A DNA stretch of 64,000 nucleotides from an uncultured Sunxiuqinia sp. (lineage in GTDB: Bacteria; Bacteroidota; Bacteroidia; Bacteroidales; Prolixibacteraceae): assembly GCF_947495665.1 (NCBI RefSeq), contig NZ_CANLZV010000017.1, positions 1 through 64,000 of the forward strand, in the 5' to 3' direction. The notes under the pieces were generated by a model. The model was not told the DNA's origin and made no database searches. It worked only from the letters and a program-made list of their open reading frames with translations. Shown piece after piece: positions 54,601 to 62,566 of the stretch (the first letter of the stretch is position 1; each line of letters begins with the position of its first letter). The position numbers were made by a program, and so were the translations under genes.

Positions 54601-55347
54601 CAGAGAAAGCCCCAGCACAATAACCCGCGTTAGAAAATTCTCATACCGGTAGTGCCTCACCCGCTGCCGGATAAAACCCAGAAGGATTAAAAATGCCACA
54701 ATAAACACGGCCGCAGGCGCATAAAGCTGTGCCTTGGTGCACTTAAATTTGCCGGTGGGTAAAATTGAAAATAAATAATTGCCTTCTTCGTCCCGCACCG
54801 AAAGGTTGTAAGCCGATTTTTCACGCTGAATCACAAAGTTATCCGGCAGCACAAAAGGCTCAACAAATTCATTCCGAATAAACTGGTTCTCTATGCTGTA
54901 GATATCTTTAATATGAATTAACCCAATCAGGTTTAGCGAATCCACTTTCCGGTTAAGACCAAAGTAGGTACCGTTGGGCAAGGCCAACAGTTCCTGAGCC
55001 GCCATTTTGCTTGAAAAGCGACTGGTAAATGCAAAGTGATTGTGCGACCAGTAAAGAATTTCATTGCCATCCAACAGCACAAACCCCAATCCCTGATCCC
55101 GATATAAGCTAGAGTAAGGAAAAAATTCAGCAACAAAGTTTTCATCAAAATCAGCCTGACTCATGCGCTGCTCAATTTCGTCAAGCAGTCCGTTTAAAGC
55201 TTGCTTTTGCTCCAACAACTGCACTTCAAAAGTTTCAACCAGGCCAACTTCCGGATGGTGCTTCAACGTATGGTTCTCCAGCAGAAATGCAAAAACAAAT
55301 AAGCACAAAGAAAGGATTAGTAAACCGTATTTTTTGAATTCTTCCAT
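51694..55347 (-). CDS. Very large NtrY-like membrane sensor histidine kinase
   Basis: A 1217-residue kinase. One N-terminal helix is followed by an external domain (about 30-210), a block of some eight membrane helices (about 212-450), a second external domain (about 455-700), and helices near 709 and 755. A third external region follows to about 915, then a helix, a HAMP linker and the kinase core. The H-box is QVAHEIKNPLTPMKLNIQYL (His near 1014), the N-box is FVNLIKNAIQSI, and the G-boxes are DNGTGIPEAI and SGMGLGLAIVKKI. The H-box is of the NtrY class. No response regulator is adjacent, so its partner is elsewhere. The signal is unknown. Confidence 0.92.
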   Translation of the reverse strand: MEEFKKYGLLILSLCLFVFAFLLENHTLKHHPEVGLVETFEVQLLEQKQALNGLLDEIEQRMSQADFDENFVAEFFPYSSLYRDQGLGFVLLDGNEILYWSHNHFAFTSRFSSKMAAQELLALPNGTYFGLNRKVDSLNLIGLIHIKDIYSIENQFIRNEFVEPFVLPDNFVIQREKSAYNLSVRDEEGNYLFSILPTGKFKCTKAQLYAPAAVFIVAFLILLGFIRQRVRHYRYENFLTRVIVLGLSLLGFYWFHVLFRLPQLAYAFDLFGPALYAYSFWLPSLGDLLLLAVLFFFWCFNYVKDFAYSKGAGKGELWGAYLFSLLVYLLANYFFGNLIRNSSISFQLNRIDDIDFYSVVGFVIIALFFFSAFLINLKTVELSERYLSRKRFLKSHLVLILIFGGLAIVVKNSYLYMVCLFLLTNFSVFALQNTQFKRHSLSYIIYFVSLFALFTLVDIQYYNQLRTVESQKLMTVTLNSEHDPAAEIFLTDIQRELSVDSVIPYLLSTTYQELESYLERQYFGGYFRKYDLKIILCSGSDSLLVEPDNRWVPCFPFFEEMIDESGTQIPGTNFYFMDNLNGRISYMGRIFYPLSADSLGTSVFFELNSRLLPEGSGFPELLLDQSMAKPKRYQHFSYAKYFDNELVTLSGDYQYNYYIDSYNIQNDSAEFLLERWDGYDHLIHILGHNNYIIASSKSFRMKDYLISFPYLFVFYFVFILVIVFAGNPQYRKKAMFYDLKFKIQAAIIAVVLSSLFFVAAGTIYYNIQEYENRHQDDLNEKMNSIAEEVKMRMGDVNELTPDLIDWLWNELNKLSIVFRTDINIFGLDGELIASSRPEIFLRGIISNRMNSEAYYELIENYQVSYSQPERIGELSYLSVYEPIINDMGDYLGFINLPYFTRGDELKQEISTFIVAFINLYVFLFLASVIVAVLLANQITRPLSLVREKLKGIQLVKKNEQISYQRDDEIGALIKEYNRKVEELAESAELLARTERELAWREMAKQVAHEIKNPLTPMKLNIQYLQRAKKEKADHFEDYFDRVTRTLIEQIDTLSEIATEFSNFAKIPKARNEVFNLASQLTKVVELFESSTHMELTVNLNGQEELLVHADHEQISRAFVNLIKNAIQSIPQSRSGKVQVVLTEKDGFARVAVKDNGTGIPEAIRQQMFQPNFTTKSSGMGLGLAIVKKIIENARGSIWFETEMDQGTTFYVELPVYK

Positions 55348-55365
55348 ACATTGGATTAAGGTCTA

Positions 55366-55845
55366 TTATTCGTGGTGGTAAGGTTCGCCCTTCAAAATAG
55401 TTAAGGCCCGGTAAAGCTGCTCACTAAAAATCAGCCGAATCAACTGGTGCGAAAAAGTCATTTTCGACAAACTCACCTTGCCTGTTGCCCGCTGGTAAAC
55501 GGCTTCGGAAAAGCCATAAGGCCCTCCAATAACAAGAATCAGGTTCTTTAAACCACCGAGCATCTTCTTCTCCAAAAACCGTGCAAATTCTGTCGACCGA
55601 AACGTTTGCCCCCGTTCATCCAGCAAAACCAGCTCATCGCCAGCCTTTACCTGCGCCAAAATCAATTCTCCTTCTTTCTCCTTTTGCTGATCTTCGGAAA
55701 GCTTCCGCGTGTTTTTCAAATCCGGAATAACCGTGAATTCAAAGGGGAGGTAGTGCGGAATGCGTTTGTGGTAATCCGCCAGTCCCTCCTGCAAATACTT
55801 TTGATCTGTTTTTCCTATCACAAGCAATTTTATCTTCACCGCCAA
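55366..55845 (-). CDS. rlmH: 23S rRNA (pseudouridine1915-N3)-methyltransferase RlmH
   Basis: A 159-residue SPOUT methyltransferase that methylates pseudouridine 1915 in helix 69 of 23S rRNA, using S-adenosylmethionine. The knot region shows FLEKKMLGGLKNLILVIGGPYGFSEAV and KVSLSKMTFSHQLIRLIFSEQLYRA. The C-terminus LKGEPYHHE is the invariant family end, with aromatic and His residues at the active site. It lies 18 bp upstream of the sensor kinase in the same direction, so it may be the first gene of that unit. Confidence 0.96.
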   Translation of the reverse strand: MAVKIKLLVIGKTDQKYLQEGLADYHKRIPHYLPFEFTVIPDLKNTRKLSEDQQKEKEGELILAQVKAGDELVLLDERGQTFRSTEFARFLEKKMLGGLKNLILVIGGPYGFSEAVYQRATGKVSLSKMTFSHQLIRLIFSEQLYRALTILKGEPYHHE

Positions 55846-56084
55846 AAATTTAGGTAACGCAAACTAGCTTACGTTATTTTATAACTATCTTGAATTGTTA
55901 ACGATAAATATCAGCATTCTATCTGAAAAGTAAGTACCTTTTCAGGAGCTAAAAATCATCCTTAACGCAATCAAAGGTTGTAAACTGAAAATTGTTAACT
56001 TTACAAAGTTATGTATCCTGTTGCATACTTATTGTTTTTTGGTATAATTTATGCAGACTAACAGGGTTTTTAAACAACTAAAAG

Positions 56085-56477
56085 ATGAAAAATCAAAGGA
56101 TTAAAACCTTAATTTCGGCACTCGTATTTTTCTTTATCTCCATCGGAAGTATGGCACAGGTTCCGGATGAAGTTATCTTAAGCCTCAAAACCGGAGATGC
56201 CTCTACCTTATCCAACTATTTCAATCAAAATATTGAATTGGTGGTTCTGGATAAGGATAATGTATACAGCAAAGAGCAGGCGAAACAAATTGTGGCCTCT
56301 TTTTTCAGTACCAATACGCCCCAGCGTTTTGCCATTATTCACCAGGGAGGTAAAGAAGGTGCACGTTATGCCATTGGTAACCTGACGACTAAACAAGGCG
56401 TTTTTCGAGTTTATTTTTTATTGAAAGAAAAAGGTCAGAAAGCCTATATTCACCAGTTACGAATTGAAAAACAGTAA
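56085..56477 (+). CDS. DUF4783 domain-containing exported protein
   Basis: A 130-residue protein with a signal peptide (about 1-25, ending MAQ). The mature part (VPDEVILSLKTGDASTLSNY, FFSTNTPQRFAIIHQGGKEG, YAIGNLTTKQGVFRVYFLLK) matches DUF4783, a small cystatin/NTF2-like fold family restricted to Bacteroidota and of unknown function. It lies 5 bp before a BrkB-type membrane protein in the same direction and is likely co-transcribed. Confidence 0.88.
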   Translation: MKNQRIKTLISALVFFFISIGSMAQVPDEVILSLKTGDASTLSNYFNQNIELVVLDKDNVYSKEQAKQIVASFFSTNTPQRFAIIHQGGKEGARYAIGNLTTKQGVFRVYFLLKEKGQKAYIHQLRIEKQ

Positions 56478-56482
56478 GCTGA

Positions 56483-57412
56483 ATGGTACTCAGCAAACGA
56501 AGCCATAAGATTAAGCGTTTCTCCCTAAAATTATTAATTTGGGCAAGAAAAATTAGTTTTCCCGGCTTTGACGAGGTCGCAATCTACGATGTTGGTCTGT
56601 TTTTTTACAAAAGCATCGTTCAGGGATCGATTACCACCCGGGCCTCAGCCATTGCGTTCAGCTTTTTTCTGGCGCTTTTTCCAGCCATCATTTTCTTGTT
56701 TACCCTAATTCCTTACATCCCCATCAAAAACTTTCAGGTCGAGCTATTCCTATTAATCCAGGAACTTCTTCCGCCAGAAGCATTTGCGATGGTTGAAAAA
56801 ACCATTCAGGACATCTTAACCCGTCAACGGGGAGACTTGCTTTCTTTGGGTTTCTTCATGGCGCTCATTTTCTCAACCAATGGCTTGGCCAGTATGATGA
56901 GTGCATTTGATGCTTCTTTACATACCTTCAAGCGCCGAAGCTGGCTTGGGCAACGGCTCATCGCCATTTTGTTGCTTTTTATCCTGTCCATCCTCATTAC
57001 GCTCAGCATTGCCCTGATTACCGGCGGGCAGTTTGCCATTAACTACCTGGCTGATCACGACTTACTGCGTGATAATTTCACCTATTACCTGCTTACTTTC
57101 GGGAAATGGATCATTACCGTGGTTCTGTTTTTCTTTACCTTCGCCTTTCTCTATTATTTTGCGCCGGCCAAGAAAACCCGCTGGCGCTTTATCTCTCCCG
57201 GAGGAACGCTGGCCACTATCCTAAGCATCATTACCATGGTTGGGTTCAGCTACTACATTACCAACTTCGGGCAATACAACAAACTGTATGGCTCCATTGG
57301 CACCTTGTTGGTTCTCCTGCTGCTCTTCTACCTCATGTCGCTTATTCTGCTCATCGGCTTTGAGCTGAATGCCAGCATAAACGAGGCACACCAGAAAGCA
57401 CAGGAAGATTAG
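56483..57412 (+). CDS. YihY/BrkB family inner-membrane protein
   Basis: A 309-residue polytopic protein. The BrkB core includes TTRASAIAFSFFLALFPAII (about 52-71), FSTNGLASMMSAFDASL, IALITGGQFAINYL, LYYFAPAKKTRWRFISPGGTL and YGSIGTLLVLLLLFYLMSLI. Roughly six helices are present. The family was once thought to be RNase BN, which was later disproved; its role is still unclear, with proposals from transport to lipid handling. It follows DUF4783 by 5 bp. The start MVLSKRSHKIKRF gives a basic cytoplasmic tail before the first helix. Confidence 0.9.
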   Translation: MVLSKRSHKIKRFSLKLLIWARKISFPGFDEVAIYDVGLFFYKSIVQGSITTRASAIAFSFFLALFPAIIFLFTLIPYIPIKNFQVELFLLIQELLPPEAFAMVEKTIQDILTRQRGDLLSLGFFMALIFSTNGLASMMSAFDASLHTFKRRSWLGQRLIAILLLFILSILITLSIALITGGQFAINYLADHDLLRDNFTYYLLTFGKWIITVVLFFFTFAFLYYFAPAKKTRWRFISPGGTLATILSIITMVGFSYYITNFGQYNKLYGSIGTLLVLLLLFYLMSLILLIGFELNASINEAHQKAQED

Positions 57413-57509
57413 TTTACCCTGAAAAATCGCCATTTTATCGAAAAGCTGCTGACGCTTTCGCGGCAATTCGTAATTTTAGGTTTCTGAATAATTAAAATTT
57501 TCTACTCCT

Positions 57510-58277
57510 ATGCAGTCACACGAAATTGATTACAAAATTATTGGTCACGATGTCCAGTTAGTTGAAGTTGAACTTGATCCGGGAGAAACAGTCATTGCCG
57601 AAGCCGGCGCGATGATTTACATGGAAGACGGCATCAGCTTCGAAGCCAAACTTGGAGATGGTTCAAATCCCCGGGCCGGATTTTTCGATAAAATTCTATC
57701 TGCCGGATCACGCATTATCACCGGCGAATCTCTTTTCCTGACTCACTTTTCAAACCAAGGTTGGGGCAAAAAACACGTTGCCTTTTCGGCTCCTTATCCG
57801 GGAACCATCATTCCTTTGAAACTGGGGCAAATGGGTGGTCGGATCATTGTACAAAAAGATGCCTTTTTATGTGCCGCCTTAGGCACCAAAATCAGCATCA
57901 CCTTTAACCGACGGCTAGGTGCTGGTTTCTTTGGAGGTGAAGGATTTATCATGCAGGAACTGCATGGTGATGGTAACGCGTTCATCCATGCCGGAGGTAC
58001 AGTTATTGAACGGCAACTAAACAACGAAGTTTTGCGTGTTGACACCGGCTGTATTGTTGCTTACGAACCCTCCATCGATTTCAGCGTAGAACAATCCGGC
58101 GGCTTACGCTCGATGGTTTTCGGTGGCGAAGGGCTTTTTCTGGCTACCCTGAGAGGAACCGGAAAAGTCTGGTTGCAATCCATGCCCATCCGCAAACTTA
58201 TTGCTGAGTTGTCGCCTCGAGGAGGAAATCAACGCAAAGAATCCGGTGGACTTTTAAACCAGTTCTTGCAAGATTAA
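57510..58277 (+). CDS. TIGR00266/AIM24 family protein
   Basis: A 255-residue cytosolic beta-rich protein. It begins [20 protein letters not shown] and contains [75 protein letters not shown] and [16 protein letters not shown], all marks of the TIGR00266 family, related to yeast AIM24. The fold is a pair of beta-sandwich lobes. Its biochemical role is unknown. It stands as a single gene with a terminator behind it. Confidence 0.92.
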   Translation: MQSHEIDYKIIGHDVQLVEVELDPGETVIAEAGAMIYMEDGISFEAKLGDGSNPRAGFFDKILSAGSRIITGESLFLTHFSNQGWGKKHVAFSAPYPGTIIPLKLGQMGGRIIVQKDAFLCAALGTKISITFNRRLGAGFFGGEGFIMQELHGDGNAFIHAGGTVIERQLNNEVLRVDTGCIVAYEPSIDFSVEQSGGLRSMVFGGEGLFLATLRGTGKVWLQSMPIRKLIAELSPRGGNQRKESGGLLNQFLQD

Positions 58278-58377
58278 ATTTCTGAAGATCTCAGCCCCAA
58301 ATCTCTGAAATAAACAAGGTCAGCTTGCAGAGATTGATTATTTTTGAGGCTTGCGGGCAAAAAAATGCCCTGCTACC

Positions 58378-58417
58378 AGCCGATGCCCGGCCCAATATGT
58401 GCATCGGCTTTCTTTTA
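58378..58417 (+). terminator. Terminator after the AIM24-like gene
   Basis: AGCCGATGC and GCATCGGCT pair across a 14-nt loop, followed by TTTCTTTTATTT. A shorter hairpin (GGGCA/TGCCC) lies just upstream at 58355-58370. Confidence 0.85.
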
Positions 58418-58444
58418 TTTCTTAACTAAAGTCATTCAACACCA

Positions 58445-60148
58445 ATGAGATCATTGATTACATCCGTTTTTGTTTTGCTTCTTTTTGTTGCACCTCCCAG
58501 CTACGGAAGAAAGCACAAAAAAGAAGCTGCCTACAGCATTAATTACGTCTCCATTCGCAACGGAGCAGAAGTTCCGGGAAGAAGCATGAAGGTGAAATAC
58601 GCCAATCAAGTCGCTTACCTTTCAGAAAATGGCGATAAAATTCGCAGCTATATCGACTATGGCACACATCAAACAGTAACCATCCTCAACTACGAAGATG
58701 AACTCTTTAAAACCTTAACTGCTTTTGATGCCCTTCCGCAACCCCAATTGGGAGACAAAGAAGAGACCATACTCGGCTATAAGTGCCAGTACGCCAAACT
58801 GTCTTCATTTTCAAATACCATTGAACTTTGGTATACAGACCAAGCCGGGGCAAAAGGCTCGCCTTACCAAGGCTATTTGCCCGACAGCAATTCGTTGGTA
58901 CTGAAAGTAACCATCAATGGCAACCGGACCTTAGTGGCCAAGTCTATTGACAAGCTGGCTGCCGACTCCATTCCAGCCTATCCGTTGGAAGAAGCGACAG
59001 AAGTAACAGTTGCTGAGCTGGAAGAGTTGAAAATAAAATCGCGCTATACCGTGCTCCCCGTATTTGAAGATGAAATCATCAATTTTGAAAACCTGCCGGA
59101 AACCTATGAAGGGCAAACGCTGGAGTCGAATCGCACGTACCGCTTCTCAAAAGGCAGTGTGATTATGAAGAAAGTTACGCTTCCTGAAAGCTGGAAAGCC
59201 GGAGGCCAGGTTTTTGCCAAGCTGACCAGCTGGTCCAACGGGGATGCCTATGACCGCACCGGCTCTATTTTTGTATTGCCGGCTTCGCACAACAAAAAGA
59301 CCATTCTGGCTGCCTTGCAAAATGGTCTGGATGAACTTCCGGTTTTCACCGACAACAATGGAGCCGAATACCAAGGCATCACCAGCACAACAAATTACGA
59401 CAGCCCCATTGAAATCATGCGTTTCTTCACGTCATTTGGCGTCGGTCATTTTAACAAACTGCGGGAAATTAACAACTACCCGTGGACCTTTAAAGCCACC
59501 TACAAACAAGAAGTGACTCCGCTAATTCCGAATGACGATGAGGAGATTTGGATCGGTGTGTTTATCGGCAACTACGATAAGGGTGGACACAAGGTCGACC
59601 TGGAACTGGATTTTTATCCGGGATTTGAAAAAGAAGCACCAGCCAAAAAATACATTCAGCCCTTATTTTACTCGGTGAATATCATGGAAATGTCGGGGCA
59701 AAACTATGGTCGCTTGTTCCGAAACGACACACTTACCGTGGAGTTTGAAGTTCCCGAAAATGTAGAAAACGTGCAACTGCTTTACACCAGTACCGGTCAC
59801 GGTGGCTGGGGCGGTGGCGATGAGTTTAACCCCAAACTCAATGAGGTTTTTATTGATGACGAACCCATTTACAACGTCGTGCCATGGCGGACCGATTGTG
59901 CCACTTACCGCTTCTTGAACCCAGCCTCAGGGAACTTCGGCAATGGACTATCATCAAGCGACTTGAGCCGATCAAACTGGTGCCCGGCAACTTTAACCCC
60001 GCCCGATCTGATTCCTTTACCAAACTTTGCTCCTGGCAAACACACCATAAAAGTGGTTATTGACCAGGGGGCAGATGAAGGCAGCAGCTTTAGCCACTGG
60101 AGTGTTGCCGGCGTACTGACCGGAAATTACAAAAATGATTCGAAGTAA
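58445..60148 (+). CDS. PNGase F-type peptide-N-glycosidase with extra N-terminal domain
   Basis: A 567-residue exported enzyme predicted to cleave the amide bond between Asn and the first GlcNAc of N-glycoproteins. A signal peptide (about 1-21) precedes a domain (25-205) with ILGYKCQYAKLSS and KGSPYQGYLPDSNSLVLKVT, resembling GLPGLI/DUF4412 proteins. The two eight-stranded PNGase F domains follow: GSIFVLPASHNKK, then STGHGGWGGGDEFNP, VPWRTDCATYRFLNPASGNF and SSSDLSRSNWCPATLTPP, all well conserved. The length and N-domain match type II PNGase F of Elizabethkingia. Catalytic Asp/Glu residues were not aligned. No other glycoprotein-degrading genes adjoin it. Confidence 0.9.
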   Translation: MRSLITSVFVLLLFVAPPSYGRKHKKEAAYSINYVSIRNGAEVPGRSMKVKYANQVAYLSENGDKIRSYIDYGTHQTVTILNYEDELFKTLTAFDALPQPQLGDKEETILGYKCQYAKLSSFSNTIELWYTDQAGAKGSPYQGYLPDSNSLVLKVTINGNRTLVAKSIDKLAADSIPAYPLEEATEVTVAELEELKIKSRYTVLPVFEDEIINFENLPETYEGQTLESNRTYRFSKGSVIMKKVTLPESWKAGGQVFAKLTSWSNGDAYDRTGSIFVLPASHNKKTILAALQNGLDELPVFTDNNGAEYQGITSTTNYDSPIEIMRFFTSFGVGHFNKLREINNYPWTFKATYKQEVTPLIPNDDEEIWIGVFIGNYDKGGHKVDLELDFYPGFEKEAPAKKYIQPLFYSVNIMEMSGQNYGRLFRNDTLTVEFEVPENVENVQLLYTSTGHGGWGGGDEFNPKLNEVFIDDEPIYNVVPWRTDCATYRFLNPASGNFGNGLSSSDLSRSNWCPATLTPPDLIPLPNFAPGKHTIKVVIDQGADEGSSFSHWSVAGVLTGNYKNDSK

Positions 60149-60168
60149 CCATTTCAGTAACTCATAAA

Positions 60169-60210
60169 GAAAAAGCGCCTGTTCAAAATCAATGAACAGG
60201 CGCTTTTTTT
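60169..60210. terminator. Bidirectional terminator between PNGase and der genes
   Basis: AAAAAGCGCCTGTTCA and TGAACAGGCGCTTTTT form a 14-16 bp stem with a 7-nt loop and T runs on both sides, between convergent genes. Confidence 0.9.
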
Positions 60211-60224
60211 GATGCGGTAACTTC

Positions 60225-61532
60225 TTATTTCTTTCTGAAGAAAATCTGAAGTGGCACTCCTGAAAAGTTAAAATTCTCGCGAAGCTGGTTTTCAATGTAG
60301 CGCCGATAAGGATCTTTAATGTACTGTGGCAAGTTGGCAAACAAGGCAAACGATGGCGTTGGACTTGGCAACTGCGTCACATATTTAATCTTAATGTATT
60401 TCCCTTTGATGGATGGCGGCGGATACCGCTCAATGGCTTCCAGCAATACTTCATTCAACTTCGATGTTTTCAGTTTCTGCTGACGATTTTCGTAAACCTC
60501 AATAGCCAGTTCCAGTGCTTTGAAAATACGCTGTTTGGTCAGGGCAGACATAAACACAATCGGCACATCAACAAAAGGAGCAATACGCTCGTGAATCTGC
60601 TCGGTAAATTTCTTCACCGAGGCATTGTCCTTCTCAATTAAATCCCACTTATTCACCAAAATGACCACACCCTTTTTATTGCGAATCATCAGGTTGAAGA
60701 TATTAACATCCTGGCTTTCGACTCCTCGTGTTGCATCAATCAATAACATGCACACATCCGAATCCTCGATCGAACGAACTGACCGAAGAACCGAGTAAAA
60801 CTCCAGGTCTTCATGTACTTTGGCTTTTTTACGCAAACCAGCCGTATCCACCAGGTAAAAATCATGCCCATACTTGGTGTAACGCGTATTGATAGAATCA
60901 CGCGTTGTTCCGGCTACATCTGTAACAATATTCCGGTCAACTCCGGTTAGCGCATTAATAAACGATGATTTGCCCACATTCGGACGACCAACCACCGCAA
61001 AACGTGGAACGCCATCTTCAGTTTCTATCACTGTATCTTTGCTAAAACTACTCACCACAGCATCCAGCAGATCACCGGTTCCACTTCCGGTCATGGCCGA
61101 AATACAGTACAATTCACCAAGGCCAAGGCCATAAAACTCCTGAGCATCCAAAATACGCTCGTTATTATCCACTTTGTTGACGGCCAGGAAAACCGGTTTT
61201 TCAGAACGACGTAAGATGTGAGCCACCTCTTCGTCCAAATCCGTAATTCCTCCTTCTACATCAACAGCAAAAACGATGACATCGGCCTCGTCAATTGCCA
61301 GATGCACTTGTTTCCGGATTTCTTCTTCAAAAATATCATCCGAGTTTTTGACGTAACCTCCCGTATCAATCACCGAAAAATCTTTCCCATTCCAGGTTGA
61401 TTTTCCATAATTCCGGTCACGGGTTACTCCTGAAACCCCATCAACAATGGCTTTTCTTCTTTCAACCAAACGATTAAACAAGGTTGATTTCCCAACATTG
61501 GGCCTTCCTACAATAGCAACTATATTACTCAT
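60225..61532 (-). CDS. der: Ribosome-associated GTPase Der (EngA)
   Basis: A 435-residue protein with two GTPase domains in tandem, needed for 50S subunit assembly. The first domain has [20 protein letters not shown] and NKVDNNERI. The second has [22 protein letters not shown] and [12 protein letters not shown]-like C-terminal domain (about 350-435) ends [14 protein letters not shown]. All G1, G3 and G4 motifs are intact. It follows era by about 70 bp in the same direction, a common order in Bacteroidota, so both may share a transcript. Confidence 0.98.
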   Translation of the reverse strand: MSNIVAIVGRPNVGKSTLFNRLVERRKAIVDGVSGVTRDRNYGKSTWNGKDFSVIDTGGYVKNSDDIFEEEIRKQVHLAIDEADVIVFAVDVEGGITDLDEEVAHILRRSEKPVFLAVNKVDNNERILDAQEFYGLGLGELYCISAMTGSGTGDLLDAVVSSFSKDTVIETEDGVPRFAVVGRPNVGKSSFINALTGVDRNIVTDVAGTTRDSINTRYTKYGHDFYLVDTAGLRKKAKVHEDLEFYSVLRSVRSIEDSDVCMLLIDATRGVESQDVNIFNLMIRNKKGVVILVNKWDLIEKDNASVKKFTEQIHERIAPFVDVPIVFMSALTKQRIFKALELAIEVYENRQQKLKTSKLNEVLLEAIERYPPPSIKGKYIKIKYVTQLPSPTPSFALFANLPQYIKDPYRRYIENQLRENFNFSGVPLQIFFRKK

Positions 61533-61601
61533 TTCTATTCAATTCCTTTTTCTGTTCCGGCAACCCGGATTTCTTTTTCAATTTCGATGGGGCAAATTCG
61601 A

Positions 61602-62486
61602 CTATTGGAAATCATATCCGAAGTTCCCCAACATCCGGTCCTTATCACGCCAGTCTTTTGCAACTTTTACATACAATTGCATAAATACCTTTTTCTGAAA
61701 GAACTCTTCCAGATCTTTTCGAGCCTGGGTCCCCACCTTCTTCAAGGCAGCTCCCTGATGGCCAATAATGATTCCTTTTTGGCTGTCGCGCGCCACGTTG
61801 ATCACACAACGCAAGCTTAGCAGCTTCTCCTCCTCCTTAAACTCTTCAACCTCAACCTCTACTGAGTAAGGAACCTCTTTCTGATAGTAAAGCAATATTT
61901 TCTCCCGGATGATTTCCGACACAAAGAAGCGATCGTTCCGGTCAGTTAATTCATCTTTGGGGAAGTAAGGAGGTGCCTCGGGCAACAACTCCAGAATACG
62001 GTCAAAAATAGGTCCGATATTAAATCGCTCCGTGGCTGAAATAGCAAATACATCAGCAGCTGGCAGCAAATCTTTCCAGTACTCGTACTGCTTCATCACC
62101 TCTCCCTGGTTCGACAAGTCAATTTTATTAATCAACACAATCACCGGAGCATTCGATTTCCGGATTTTTTCAAGGTATTCCTCATTTTTATCCGCCTTTT
62201 CCACCACGTCTGTCACATACAAAATGACATCAGCATCAATCAAAGCGGTGTTGACAAACTTCATCATCGATTCCTGAAGCTTGTAATTGGGTTTTAGAAT
62301 TCCAGGGGTGTCGGAATACACAATCTGAAAATCTTCTCCGCTCACAATCCCTTTAATCCGGTGACGCGTGGTCTGCATCTTTTTGGTAATGATTGACAAA
62401 CGCTCGCCGACCAAGGCATTCATGATGGTTGATTTCCCGACATTCGGGTTCCCAATAATATTTACAAATCCTGATTTATGTGTCAT
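61602..62486 (-). CDS. era: GTPase Era
   Basis: A 294-residue GTPase that binds the 3' end of 16S rRNA and aids 30S assembly. The G domain has IGNPNVGKSTIMNALVGERL, the switch region with TTRHRIKGIVSG, DTPGILKP and LINKIDLSNQ. A KH domain follows, with IREKILLYYQKEVPYSVEVE and GIIIGHQGAALKKVGTQARK, the GxxG RNA-binding loop being GHQG. The length equals the E. coli protein. It lies between the DUF5686 gene (80 bp upstream) and der. Confidence 0.98.
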   Translation of the reverse strand: MTHKSGFVNIIGNPNVGKSTIMNALVGERLSIITKKMQTTRHRIKGIVSGEDFQIVYSDTPGILKPNYKLQESMMKFVNTALIDADVILYVTDVVEKADKNEEYLEKIRKSNAPVIVLINKIDLSNQGEVMKQYEYWKDLLPAADVFAISATERFNIGPIFDRILELLPEAPPYFPKDELTDRNDRFFVSEIIREKILLYYQKEVPYSVEVEVEEFKEEEKLLSLRCVINVARDSQKGIIIGHQGAALKKVGTQARKDLEEFFQKKVFMQLYVKVAKDWRDKDRMLGNFGYDFQ

Positions 62487-62566
62487 TTATGTGATCTCCA
62501 TTTTAAAAAGCTGGGCAAAGATAACAATATCCTTTTAGCAGTTATAAATCAAGCCTTTAATTTTGA

